Of a DNA stretch of 64,000 bases, positions 53,162 to 61,574 are shown in pieces. Below the pieces are notes generated by a model. The model did no database searches. It was not told the origin of the DNA and was given only the letters and a program-made list of their open reading frames with translations. How positions within the stretch are numbered: the stretch's first letter is position 1; the number at the start of each line of letters is the position of its first letter. Made by a program: the position numbers and the translations under genes. The stretch covers positions 62,001 through 126,000 of the forward strand of contig CALUQB010000001.1 of NCBI GenBank assembly GCA_944322815.1, given 5' to 3'. The DNA comes from an uncultured Bacteroidales bacterium. GTDB lineage: Bacteria; Bacteroidota; Bacteroidia; Bacteroidales; UBA932.

Positions 53162-56100
53162 CTATTCGAATGTTATGTTAAGCCCTACCACGAAGGTCTT
53201 GACCTGAGGGTAATATCCTCCGCTCGATACAGGGGTCTCAGGGTCATATGCATAGAAGAAGTCGCTGACAGTCATGAGGTTGTCTCCGGAGAAATATACT
53301 CTCAGATTCTCGATTCTTGCCTTTTTCATCCATTTTTTCGGGAAGGTGTATCCGATCTGGACGTTTTTCAGCCTCAGATAGGAGGCGTCTTCGAGCCAGT
53401 ATGTGGAGAATGTGCTCTGGTTGAAGCTCGTGTTGTATGTCAGACGCGGATACGGAGCGTTCGGGTCAGGATTGGAGACCACGTTGTATCTCTGCAGATG
53501 GATTTTCTGCGGATAGGCCGCCATGTCCTGGAATGCATGCCTTGCGCTGCCTGTGAGGTATCCGTCGCATTTGCCCACACCCTGTATCACGAAACTGAAG
53601 TCGAGGTTCTTCCATCCGAAATCGCCTCTGAAGCTGTAGGTGTATCTCGGGATGTTGCTTCCTATGATCGTCTTGTCGTATTCAGGTGTGATACGTCCGT
53701 CCGGCACACCGTCAGGCCCGCTTATGTCCTTGTACTTGATGTCTCCTGGCTGATATGTGTTGCCGAGGATCACAGGTACCTTCGGCAGGTCGTACACATG
53801 GTTCTCATTATCGCAGATCTCGAAGTCTTCAGGAGTCATGAGCCCGTCGGCTATATAGCCGTAGAATGCATCGATAGGGTATCCGAGCATGCGCACCTGG
53901 TCTCCGCTCAGGTCTGGCGAGTTGCCTGCAAGGTCTGTGATCTTGTTCTTCACGTCAGAGAGATTGAAGCCGAAGCCGTAGTAGAAGTCCCCGACCTGGT
54001 CACGCCAGTTGATGTCCAGCTCCCATCCCTTGTTGTTGACCTTACCTGCGTTCTCCTCGGAAGGGGTGGCTCCGATCTGGGCAGGGTAGTTGAGCTGGAG
54101 AAGTATTCCTGAAGCGTTCTTGTTGTACCAGTCGAAGCTGAGATTCAACCTGTTCTCAAGCATGGCGATGTCCACGCCGACATCGAACATCCTGATGGTC
54201 TCCCATGTGAGGCCCGGATTGGCGAGTGTGGACTGCACATATCCTGTGGTGGCCCCGGCACCGATCAGTGAAATGCCGGAAGTGTAGGCTTCGAGGACAG
54301 ACAGGTACGGATAGTTGGATGATCCGACATACTGGTTGCCGAGCATTCCCCATGAAGCCCTGAACTTGATGTTGTCGAAGAGCGGCTTGGCGAATTTCAT
54401 GAACGGCTCTTCCGAGAGCCTCCATCCTGCGGAGAATGACGGGAAGAGTCCGCCTCTGTTGTTCTTGTGGAAACGGGATGAAAGGTCGTACCTGAGGTTC
54501 ACTTCGGCGAGGTATCTTTCGTCATAGTTGTAGCTGATACGTCCGAATCCTGATCTCAGGGCCCAGCTCTCTGCGCTGGCATCGTTGCTCATGGTAGAGG
54601 CGTCGCCCAGGTTGAGTGTAGGGTCGTCTTCAGTGACCAGATTGTTCCTTGAAGCCTCGAAGGTACGGTACTGGTACCATTCCTGTGACATTCCGACCAC
54701 TCCGGATATGTTGTGCTTCCTGATCTGGAAGTCGAAGTTGGTCTGCAGTATGAGTGTCTGCTGGAGACCCTTTGAGTCTATGTTCCTGAGTGTGTTCGGG
54801 TCCTGGTAGTCGTAGCTTGACTCGTCTTCCGGATTGACGAATGATATAGTCTTCCGGAGTACGTCTCTCAGGCCGTTGGTGGATGTGAGATTGTAGGTGG
54901 CGCTTATGTCCCAGCCCTTGATGATGTCGAGCTTGAGGACTTCCAGCACGGACAGGTTTTCATTTGTGGCGATGGAACGTCCGCCGTCGTAGAGTACGGC
55001 TACAGGGTTCGTATTGCCTCCGCCGTATGCCCAGCTTCCGTCAGTGTAGTATATCGGAGCATTCGGCGCGATACGCATGGCACTGTAGATGGCTCCTCCT
55101 CCTGAAGTCAGGGAATTGACGGGGGCTGTCACCTTGGATGATGTGTAGCCTATGTTGGATGACAGTGTGAGCCTGTCTATCAGTTTGGTGTTTATCTTGA
55201 AACGTATATTGTGCCTCTTCTCTCCCGTGGAGTTGCCGACGGTGAGTCCCTTCTGGTCGAAATAACGGTAGGAGAGCATGTAGCCGCTGCTGCCGACATT
55301 GCCGTTGATGGTCACATTGTAGTTCTGCTGTGGCGCATAGTCGTTGAGTACCGCCCCGATCCAGTCAGTGTTGCCGAAATGGTTGGGGTCAGTGCCGTTG
55401 GTCACTGCATCGAAGTCTTCCTGGAACCATGCGGCAGAAGTCCCTACATTGCTTCTGGCTTCGTTGTCCAGTGTCATGTATTCGATGGCATCGGCCATTT
55501 CAGGTAGCCTGGTAGGAGTCTGCATGCCGAAGTATGCACCGAATGTCACCCTTGCCTTGGCGCTTCCGGCATCGTCCAGTTTCTTGGTGGTGATGAGGAG
55601 CACTCCGTTTGCTGCCCTTGCTCCGTAGATTGCTGACGATGCCGCATCCTTGAGGACAGATACGCTCTCTATGTCGTCCGGATTCAGTGATTCCAGGTCA
55701 CCTTCCACACCGTCGATGAGGATGAGAGGGTTGGAATTGCCTATGGTGCCCACACCGCGGACCCTGATGGAAGTGCTGGATGAGCCAGGCTGTCCGGTAG
55801 GATTGACCACTGTCACGCCAGGGAGGAGACCCTGCAGTCCGGAGGTCACGTTGGATATAGGCCTTGAGGCCATGTCTTCGCTTGTCACCATGGACACTGA
55901 CCCCGTGAGGTTGACCTTCTTCTGGGTGCCGTAGCCGACCACCACCACTTCGTCAAGGTACTGCACGTCTTCGGACAGTTCCACGTCGATGACATTCCTC
56001 TTGCCTACGGCAGTAGAGTATGAAGAGAAGCCGAGGTAGGCGAATTCGATGACGGTATCCTGTGAAGGGACTTTCAGCGTATAGTGCCCGTTCTCGTCCG

Positions 56101-56545
56101 TGATGACCCCTGTGGATGTGCCCTGCAGTGTGACACCGACTCCGATCAGCGGCTCTCCGTTCTTGTCCGTGACTGTACCGCTGACCTCAAAGCTGCCGTC
56201 TTCAGAAATACTCCGGGGGGGGGTAGTTTCTAAAGTCTTGTCTTCTTTCACTGTAAGGATGATCTGCCTGTCGTCACGGATTTCATAAGCGATGTCCAGT
56301 CCGGCAAGCATTGTGTCGAGCACCTTTCCGATGCTCCAGTCCGTAGCTTCGACGCTCACCCTGGCATCCTTGCCGGGAAGCGTGCTGCTGTAGAAGAAAT
56401 TGTATCCGCTGGCTTTTTCAAGCTGGGACAGTGCCTCTGCCAGAGGCTTGTCCTGGATGGATACAGTCACTTGTGCGGCTGCCGTCACGGATAATATTCC
56501 TGACAGGCAGACAATCAGTGCAAGTGTCGATAATCTGTTAGCCAT
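53162..56545 (-). CDS. SusC-like TonB-dependent transporter with STN domain
   Basis: 1127 residues. A signal peptide is followed by an STN domain (about 25-95), which marks sigma/anti-sigma-linked receptors, then a carboxypeptidase-regulatory-like domain (SGTVTDKNGEPLIGVGV), the TonB box and plug (DEVVVVGYGTQ) and the beta-barrel. It imports oligosaccharide through the outer membrane with SusD. The STN domain fits signalling through the FecR/ECF pair encoded upstream. The linker between STN and the next domain is coded by a nine-C run (nine G on the plus strand at 56215-56223), so length changes there would shift the frame. Confidence 0.96.
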   Translation of the reverse strand: MANRLSTLALIVCLSGILSVTAAAQVTVSIQDKPLAEALSQLEKASGYNFFYSSTLPGKDARVSVEATDWSIGKVLDTMLAGLDIAYEIRDDRQIILTVKEDKTLETTPPRSISEDGSFEVSGTVTDKNGEPLIGVGVTLQGTSTGVITDENGHYTLKVPSQDTVIEFAYLGFSSYSTAVGKRNVIDVELSEDVQYLDEVVVVGYGTQKKVNLTGSVSMVTSEDMASRPISNVTSGLQGLLPGVTVVNPTGQPGSSSTSIRVRGVGTIGNSNPLILIDGVEGDLESLNPDDIESVSVLKDAASSAIYGARAANGVLLITTKKLDDAGSAKARVTFGAYFGMQTPTRLPEMADAIEYMTLDNEARSNVGTSAAWFQEDFDAVTNGTDPNHFGNTDWIGAVLNDYAPQQNYNVTINGNVGSSGYMLSYRYFDQKGLTVGNSTGEKRHNIRFKINTKLIDRLTLSSNIGYTSSKVTAPVNSLTSGGGAIYSAMRIAPNAPIYYTDGSWAYGGGNTNPVAVLYDGGRSIATNENLSVLEVLKLDIIKGWDISATYNLTSTNGLRDVLRKTISFVNPEDESSYDYQDPNTLRNIDSKGLQQTLILQTNFDFQIRKHNISGVVGMSQEWYQYRTFEASRNNLVTEDDPTLNLGDASTMSNDASAESWALRSGFGRISYNYDERYLAEVNLRYDLSSRFHKNNRGGLFPSFSAGWRLSEEPFMKFAKPLFDNIKFRASWGMLGNQYVGSSNYPYLSVLEAYTSGISLIGAGATTGYVQSTLANPGLTWETIRMFDVGVDIAMLENRLNLSFDWYNKNASGILLQLNYPAQIGATPSEENAGKVNNKGWELDINWRDQVGDFYYGFGFNLSDVKNKITDLAGNSPDLSGDQVRMLGYPIDAFYGYIADGLMTPEDFEICDNENHVYDLPKVPVILGNTYQPGDIKYKDISGPDGVPDGRITPEYDKTIIGSNIPRYTYSFRGDFGWKNLDFSFVIQGVGKCDGYLTGSARHAFQDMAAYPQKIHLQRYNVVSNPDPNAPYPRLTYNTSFNQSTFSTYWLEDASYLRLKNVQIGYTFPKKWMKKARIENLRVYFSGDNLMTVSDFFYAYDPETPVSSGGYYPQVKTFVVGLNITFE
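56215..56223. repeat. Nine-base G homopolymer inside susC
   Basis: A run of nine G on the plus strand codes Thr-Pro-Pro-Arg in the SusC-like protein (minus strand). It lies after the STN domain, about 330 bases into the gene. Runs of this length are prone to slipped-strand change; loss or gain of one base would truncate the transporter. Confidence 0.85.
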
Positions 56546-56579
56546 ATTGTTTGTTTGATGAGTTGTAGTCCGTATCGTG

Positions 56580-57572
56580 TCAGCGTCCGTCCCTGTCTTC
56601 GGAGAACGCTATTACATTTCCAGATATCACGTATCTTACCGGTGAAGTTCCTGAGATTAGCTCCAGTACATTGAGCAGGGAGCTGTTCCTGATAAGTCCG
56701 GTATACGAGAAGTCACCGACGCTGTCATCCTTGAAGATCACCTCCATGTTGTACATCCTTTCCAGGACAACGGCTATTTCCCTCAGGGTCTCCCCGGAGA
56801 ACAGTAGTTCGTTGTCTTTCCAAGGCACAAGGTATTCCGGATTTTCGGCTGTCACGGTCTCTGTCCTGCCGCTCGCCTTGTCAAGCACTATATACTGGTT
56901 CGGAGTCAGGATCTCGCTCTTGCCGGCCATGTCTGTCCGGATGCTGCCCTTGATAAGCGTGGCGGTGATTTCAGGGTCTTCTTCATAGGCCTTCACATTG
57001 AATTCCGTACCCAGTGCGGTGACATCCATCCCGGAAGCCCTGACCGTAAATGGAAGCTTCTCGTTCCTGGCGACCTCGAAATATGCCTCTCCGTCAAGCG
57101 ATACCGTCCTGTTTTTCCTGTTGTAGTCCGAGCGGTAGGTGATGCGGCTTGCTGAATTCAGAGTCACTTCAGTCCCGTCAGGCAGGGTGACAGAGCTTTT
57201 CTGTCCCTTGTCTGCGACTACCTCAAATGTCTGGACCGGTGTAGTATAGACGGCAGCCGTGTATCCGAGTACGGCTGCAGCACAGACACATGCCGCAGCT
57301 GCGATATACCATACAGGTCGTACCGCCTTGCGTGCAGTCCTGCGCATCGTGTTGTCTGTCGTATGTATTTTGGCGAAGAGCTCGGATTTGAGCCTGGTGC
57401 GTGTCTCGTCCGGCATCTCACAGGTGTTGTGCTCCCATTTCCCCCTGCTGTATTCATCGAACAGGGCTTCCATCTCCTGTTCAGGCATTTCGCGCAGTAT
57501 CCTGTTTTCCTCCGGTGAGGTGGTGCCGAGGAAGAATCTTTCGATCAGGTCCGAGTATTTGTTGATATCCAT
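56580..57572 (-). CDS. FecR-type anti-sigma factor
   Basis: 330 residues. The cytoplasmic N-domain (about 1-80) binds the ECF sigma factor. One membrane span (about 86-108, WYIAAAACVCAAAVLGYTAAV) is followed by the FecR domain (TFEVVADKGQKSSVTLPDGTEV as KGQKSSVTLPDGTEVTL, then YFEVARNEKLPFTV) and the C-terminal DUF4974 region that contacts the STN domain of SusC. It transmits substrate sensing from SusC to the sigma factor. It lies 34 bases before susC, but is separated from its ECF gene by three other genes. Confidence 0.96.
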   Translation of the reverse strand: MDINKYSDLIERFFLGTTSPEENRILREMPEQEMEALFDEYSRGKWEHNTCEMPDETRTRLKSELFAKIHTTDNTMRRTARKAVRPVWYIAAAACVCAAAVLGYTAAVYTTPVQTFEVVADKGQKSSVTLPDGTEVTLNSASRITYRSDYNRKNRTVSLDGEAYFEVARNEKLPFTVRASGMDVTALGTEFNVKAYEEDPEITATLIKGSIRTDMAGKSEILTPNQYIVLDKASGRTETVTAENPEYLVPWKDNELLFSGETLREIAVVLERMYNMEVIFKDDSVGDFSYTGLIRNSSLLNVLELISGTSPVRYVISGNVIAFSEDRDGR

Positions 57573-58129
57573 TTCTTATGCGGTTTACATATAATGTATC
57601 CGCAACTTTGGAAATCCCTTACAGCCGCAGGCGTTTTTTTGATGACAGTTCCGGCGTATTTCATGAAAATGTCATTCCTATTGTCTTGCGAACGTTTCAC
57701 CCATTGTTCGCGCAAGGTCGTCGGACGTTCGACCGTCACGCCCTTCGAACGCAGTTCTGCTATAAAGTCATCAATCGCCTTTCCTTTCATGCAGCTCATT
57801 GAATGTCCCCGACGCCGCTTGTTTCCTTTCAGGTAGACAAGAAGTACAGTTCCGGCAACACGGCAATATACCACTTTATCTATATCTTCATACCTGTAAT
57901 GCCTCGACCAGAAACGGTAGACAGCATTCCTGCATACCAGTTCCGTATCCGTAAGTTCAGGATAGCCCCCATACGCCGCAAAAACCAACATTGAAACCAA
58001 TATAATATCCAATATCATCAATAGTATTATCTTGAAACGGATAGTGAACATACATGCAAATATCATCACCAAGCCTACGCAAACTGGCAAAAGCATAGGG
58101 AGATAAGATGTGCAATACTTTGGTCTCAT
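57545..58129 (-). CDS. Membrane protein with PH-like domain
   Basis: 194 residues. Two N-terminal membrane spans (about 8-27 and 32-51, LPVCVGLVMIFACMF and ILLMILDIILVSMLVF) are followed by a small beta-rich domain (DTELVCRNAVYRFW, RYEDIDKVVYCRV, GTVLLVYLKGN) like the bacterial PH/DUF304 fold. The C-terminus is basic. The 3' end overlaps the fecR start by 28 bases, so it is translated just ahead of the anti-sigma factor. Position between the ECF and FecR genes suggests a part in signalling, but no function is known. Confidence 0.75.
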   Translation of the reverse strand: MRPKYCTSYLPMLLPVCVGLVMIFACMFTIRFKIILLMILDIILVSMLVFAAYGGYPELTDTELVCRNAVYRFWSRHYRYEDIDKVVYCRVAGTVLLVYLKGNKRRRGHSMSCMKGKAIDDFIAELRSKGVTVERPTTLREQWVKRSQDNRNDIFMKYAGTVIKKTPAAVRDFQSCGYIICKPHKKWISTNTRT

Positions 58130-58225
58130 GACATTAACACGTTATTTCCTATGTAAATATAGACAAACCCGCCATGCGGCGTAGGGTACTGATACCAGCC
58201 GGGAGCGTACTGTTCTGCAGGCTGT

Positions 58226-58905
58226 TTACATCGGGATTTCGTCACCGTCATAGACATTGTAATCCGGAGCTTCCAACTGTGCTGCCGTGTATGTCTCTGT
58301 CCGATAGATCTTAGTGTCTGTCAATTGGAATTTTCCGTTTGAAGCCACTATGTATGTCTTGTCTACCCGATTTGCCGTAAATGAAGTGATATCATACAGG
58401 TCTATTGAGGTTTTGGAAGTCGGAACCAATCTGGAAGCAATAATCTTGGCGTCTGCAGTTATGCGGTACTGCATGACTGGCATGGCATCGCGTGCAATTA
58501 TCATTACAGCCACCGGCATCTGATCCAAGATCTCGCCTTCGGGAGTAACAGACAGAAGCACATCCGTTCTCCAGTCTGTCACACCTCCAAAAGAAATCTG
58601 AAGAAGGTGGATATTCCGCCCCGGCAGGATAAAGTCATGGCAACTTTCAGGTGTTTCCGCCGGATAGTCACAGGCATTATGCCACTCTGTCAACTGGACG
58701 TTTTCATATAGCCTGTCATCCAGCTTGCCGTCAGCATGATATACGCCTGTAGCACCTTTGTCTCTATAATCATGTTTCTCCCCCTGATATGGAATCGTTC
58801 TGTCAGGAAGCCTCTGCAGTATTTCCTGGATTTTTGGTGGTTGTGCTGAAACATATTGACCAAAAGCCAATAGAATAGTAGTTGATAAAATAATCAGTTT
58901 TTCAT
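58226..58905 (-). CDS. Exported protein with apparent frameshift in signal peptide
   Basis: Main frame is 58226-58870 (214 residues from a TTG). Upstream, the ATG at 58905 starts MKN then a stop, but adding one base to its five-A run (plus-strand T 58898-58902) gives MKKLIILSTTILLAFGQYVS, then AQ, a textbook signal peptide joined to the main frame. So the gene has either lost a base, carries a sequencing error or depends on slippage. The mature part (PPKIQEILQRLPDRTIPY, FLPGRNIHLLQISFGG, DVLLSVTPEGEI) is not recognised. It is repeatedly rich in Asp and aromatic residues. Confidence 0.7.
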
Positions 58906-58928
58906 GAAAATACTTTTAAATGGCTGTA

Positions 58929-58936
58929 CAAAATTA
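58929..58936 (-). promoter_or_regulatory. Putative -7 element upstream of frameshifted gene
   Basis: The minus strand reads TAATTTTG, an exact TAnnTTTG match. The ATG at 58905 would follow a leader of about 16 bases. No TTTG is seen at -33. Confidence 0.35.
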
Positions 58937-58950
58937 CGTATAAAATAATA

Positions 58951-59088
58951 TCATTTACCAGGCTGAACTGTTGTATCATAATTCTCATCATTGTTCGGCC
59001 TTACCTCAGTAATAGTCAGATCCCTATCAATAAGAAGGATACATTGGACTGTCATCCTCCAAATGATCATTAATGCAATCAACGGCAT
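58951..59088 (-). CDS. Possible small ORF after sigma factor
   Basis: An open frame of 45 codons (ATG at 59088, TGA at 58951-58953) with a hydrophobic N-half (MPLIALMII) and a polar C-half (VRPNNDENYDTT). It lies between the ECF gene and the frameshifted exported protein. Nothing else occupies this 233-base gap. No homology is recognised and the hydrophobic half is broken by Arg, so it may be a small secreted/membrane peptide or chance. Confidence 0.3.
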   Translation of the reverse strand: MPLIALMIIWRMTVQCILLIDRDLTITEVRPNNDENYDTTVQPGK

Positions 59089-59112
59089 TCTTGTAATTTT
59101 CTTCCCGGTTTA

Positions 59113-59158
59113 TACAGAGAAGTGATGAAAACCTGGTTTTACAGAGAAGTGATGAAAA
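59113..59158. repeat. 27-base tandem duplication across sigma factor stop
   Basis: A 19-base segment at 59113-59131 recurs exactly at 59140-59158, a 27-base offset. The second copy codes the last residues of the ECF sigma factor and the first copy lies just beyond its stop. A 27-base tandem duplication (nine codons) at the gene's end explains it. Confidence 0.75.
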
Positions 59159-59726
59159 GGCATGCAACAGCGAAGGCCAGCTTGGCGACAGCTGCCCTGA
59201 GTGCGGTGTAGGCGCGGTGTATGTGGGTTTCCACCGTTTTGGGGGAAATGGACATGGTGTCGGCTATCTCTTTGACGGACTTGTCCTGGAAGGCTTTCAT
59301 CATGAATACCTTACGTCTTGTTTCGGGCAGGGAGGCGATGAATTTCTCTATTTCCTTTATTATGAGCATGTAGTCGATGTTGCCGTCGGTGGCCATCTGG
59401 TAACGTTCGAATGTCTCTGTCGCGAAGTCTATGTATTTGGTGGCCACTATCTGCTGCCTTGTCTCCTTGTATATGGCATTGCGTGCCGTGACATACAGCC
59501 ATGCCGGAAGATTCTTGTAGGCGGAGACCGTCTCTTTGTGCTCCCACAGCCGCATGAAACAGAACTGTGTGATGTCTTCCGCCAGTATCTTGTCCTTGAG
59601 CATGGAGTAGGCATAGCCGTACACCATGCCTGCGTACTTGTCATACAAGGCGGAAAACGCTTTCTTGCTTCCGGCATTAAGCTGGATTATAAGTAGGCTG
59701 TCAGTTTTCATAATGGCTGTTTTCAT
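59139..59726 (-). CDS. ECF-type sigma-70 factor
   Basis: 195 residues from the ATG at 59726; the ATG at 59711 (MKTDSLLII) is nearly as good. Starts further upstream fall before the predicted transcription start. Region 2 (FSALYDKYAGMVYGYAYSML, ITQFCFMRLWEH) and region 4 (LPETRRKVFMMKAFQDKSVKEIADTMSISPKTVETHIHRA, seen as MKAFQDKSVKEIA and SPKTVETHIHRA) are clear. It directs polymerase to the downstream locus and is held by FecR. Its C-terminus has a hydrophobic tail (FAVACLF), a pattern seen in Bacteroidota ECF factors. A 27-base duplication lies at its end. Confidence 0.95.
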   Translation of the reverse strand: MKTAIMKTDSLLIIQLNAGSKKAFSALYDKYAGMVYGYAYSMLKDKILAEDITQFCFMRLWEHKETVSAYKNLPAWLYVTARNAIYKETRQQIVATKYIDFATETFERYQMATDGNIDYMLIIKEIEKFIASLPETRRKVFMMKAFQDKSVKEIADTMSISPKTVETHIHRAYTALRAAVAKLAFAVACLFITSL

Positions 59727-59746
59727 GCAATCCCGTTGGACGCCGC

Positions 59747-59778
59747 CAAAAATAGGTGGTATTCCTGTTTCCGGCAAA
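59747..59778 (-). promoter_or_regulatory. Promoter of ECF sigma gene
   Basis: On the minus strand TTTG (59778-59775), 20 bases, then TATTTTTG (59754-59747): exact matches to both Bacteroidota elements. It starts just 14 bases beyond the argH stop and gives a leader of about 15-30 bases. This is the housekeeping-type promoter for the glycan locus control block. Confidence 0.75.
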
Positions 59779-59791
59779 CAAGTGCCATTAA

Positions 59792-61090
59792 TTATTTGTT
59801 ACCGAAATCTGAAGCTTTCTTCATCTTGACGGCAATTTCCCTGTTGCACAGATTGCCGATGCTTCCTGCATGTGTGTGACGGACAGTTTTTTCCGCATGG
59901 AACCTGCCCTCGTTCACCTCGATCCCCACACTCTTGTAAGCATCCCTGAACGGCATTCCGGCAAGGGCCCTTCTGTTTACTTCCTCGACTGTGAACAGGT
60001 AGTCGTAGATAGGTGAGTCAAGGATGTGCCTGTTCACCCTTATCTCGCGGAGCATGAATTCAGTCATGCGTATGCACTTGTGCATGAGTTCCAGGGCAGG
60101 GAAGAGTATGTCTTTCAGAAGCTGGAAGTCCCTGTGGTAGCCGTGGGGCATGTTGCTGCAGAGAAGGGCTATCGAGTTCCCGCACCCGAGAATCCTGTTG
60201 CAGTTGCCGCGGATTATCTCCCACACGTCAGGGTTCTTCTTGTGCGGCATTATGCTGGAGCCGGTAGTGAGTTCGTCAGGGAATGAGATGAAGCCGAAGT
60301 TCGGACACATGTACAGACAGCAGTCAGACGCGAACTTGTTCAGGGTCAGTGCTATGCTGCCGATGGCGGACGCTACTGCCTTTTCTGCCTTGCCGCGGCT
60401 GAGCTGAGCGGCGATGACATTATAGTCCAGATCCTCGAACTCAAGAAGCCGGGTGGTCATCTCCCTGTCCAGCGGGAAGGAGTTGCCGTATCCTGCAGCC
60501 GAGCCGAGGGGATTCTGGTTTACAAGGTGATATGCCCCGTTCAGCATATACATGTCATCAGCGAGGGCTTCCGCATATCCTCCGAACCAGAGTCCGAACG
60601 ACGAAGGCATGGCCACCTGGCCGTGCGTGTATCCGGGCAGCATCACATCCTTGTATTTTTCGCTGAGATCCTGAAGCACGCCGAAAAGCTCCAGGACTTC
60701 TTCTTTCGTTTTCAGCAGTTCGTCCCGGAGGAAAAGCTTGATGTCCACAAGCACCTGGTCGTTGCGTGACCTCCCCGAATGTATTTTCTTGCCGACGTCT
60801 CCAAGCCTCCTTGTCAGGAGAAGCTCGACCTGGGAGTGAATGTCCTCCACATCGTCTTCGAGCACGAAGCTTCCGGCCTCTATTTCTCCGAGTATATCGT
60901 CGAGTGCCGCAGTGAGCGTGTCAAGCTCTTCCGCAGTGAGCAGTCCGATGGACTCAAGCATCCTTATATGCGCCTTGGACCCGATTACATCATATTTTGC
61001 AAGTGCCATGTCGAGCACCCTGTCATTCCCCACGGTGAAATTTTCCACCACGTCTGAGGCCTTTGTTCCTTTGCTCCAGAGTGTCGCCAT
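59792..61090 (-). CDS. argH: Argininosuccinate lyase
   Basis: 432 residues. The superfamily signature GSSIMPHKKNPD is present with the flexible catalytic Ser, plus SGRSRNDQV (as HSGRSRNDQVLVD) and TGHGQ-like HGQVAMP. It splits argininosuccinate into arginine and fumarate, the last step of arginine synthesis. The length is a little under the E. coli enzyme (457). It starts one base after the mgsA stop. The ECF promoter begins right after its end. Confidence 0.97.
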   Translation of the reverse strand: MATLWSKGTKASDVVENFTVGNDRVLDMALAKYDVIGSKAHIRMLESIGLLTAEELDTLTAALDDILGEIEAGSFVLEDDVEDIHSQVELLLTRRLGDVGKKIHSGRSRNDQVLVDIKLFLRDELLKTKEEVLELFGVLQDLSEKYKDVMLPGYTHGQVAMPSSFGLWFGGYAEALADDMYMLNGAYHLVNQNPLGSAAGYGNSFPLDREMTTRLLEFEDLDYNVIAAQLSRGKAEKAVASAIGSIALTLNKFASDCCLYMCPNFGFISFPDELTTGSSIMPHKKNPDVWEIIRGNCNRILGCGNSIALLCSNMPHGYHRDFQLLKDILFPALELMHKCIRMTEFMLREIRVNRHILDSPIYDYLFTVEEVNRRALAGMPFRDAYKSVGIEVNEGRFHAEKTVRHTHAGSIGNLCNREIAVKMKKASDFGNK

Positions 61091-61091
61091 G

Positions 61092-61547
61092 TCAGAGTTT
61101 CCTGTTTTTGTATGATTCGATGCAGGCAGGGATGATCCTTTCGTACGTGCTGTCGAGGAAGAGCGGCGATGAAATGATGAAATCCGCGGTACTTCTGTTC
61201 GTGGCGAAAGGTATGTTGTAGAGAGAGGCGAGTCTTACCAGGCTCATGACATCGTTCTGGTGTCCCTGCATTATGAGATTGTCGCAGAAGAATACCAGCA
61301 TGTCGACCCTGTCTTCTGCTATCATGGATCCTATCTGGGCGTCACCTCCGAGCGGTCCGCTGAGAAGCTTTGTCACTACAGGCGCCTCATCGCCCAGCAC
61401 TTCCCGGAGAGCGGCTTCTATAAGCCGTCCTGTAGTGCCCGTGCAGAACAGTTCACATTCTTTCAGCGAGCCGGCATTGAATTTGACCCAGCTCACCAGT
61501 TCCTGTTTTCTGGCATCATGTGCCACGAGTGCTATTTTCTTTATCAT
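61092..61547 (-). CDS. mgsA: Methylglyoxal synthase
   Basis: 151 residues, matching the usual length (about 152). The phosphate- and catalytic-site motifs are HDARKQEL, CTGTTG, SGPLGGDAQIG (catalytic Asp at about residue 69) and PFATNRSTADF. It converts dihydroxyacetone phosphate to methylglyoxal. Its place between argE and argH, with 1-base spacing to argH, suggests co-transcription with arginine genes, an unusual companion. Confidence 0.96.
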   Translation of the reverse strand: MIKKIALVAHDARKQELVSWVKFNAGSLKECELFCTGTTGRLIEAALREVLGDEAPVVTKLLSGPLGGDAQIGSMIAEDRVDMLVFFCDNLIMQGHQNDVMSLVRLASLYNIPFATNRSTADFIISSPLFLDSTYERIIPACIESYKNRKL

Positions 61548-61574
61548 AATAATTATAATTTTTTTAAACCGTTT

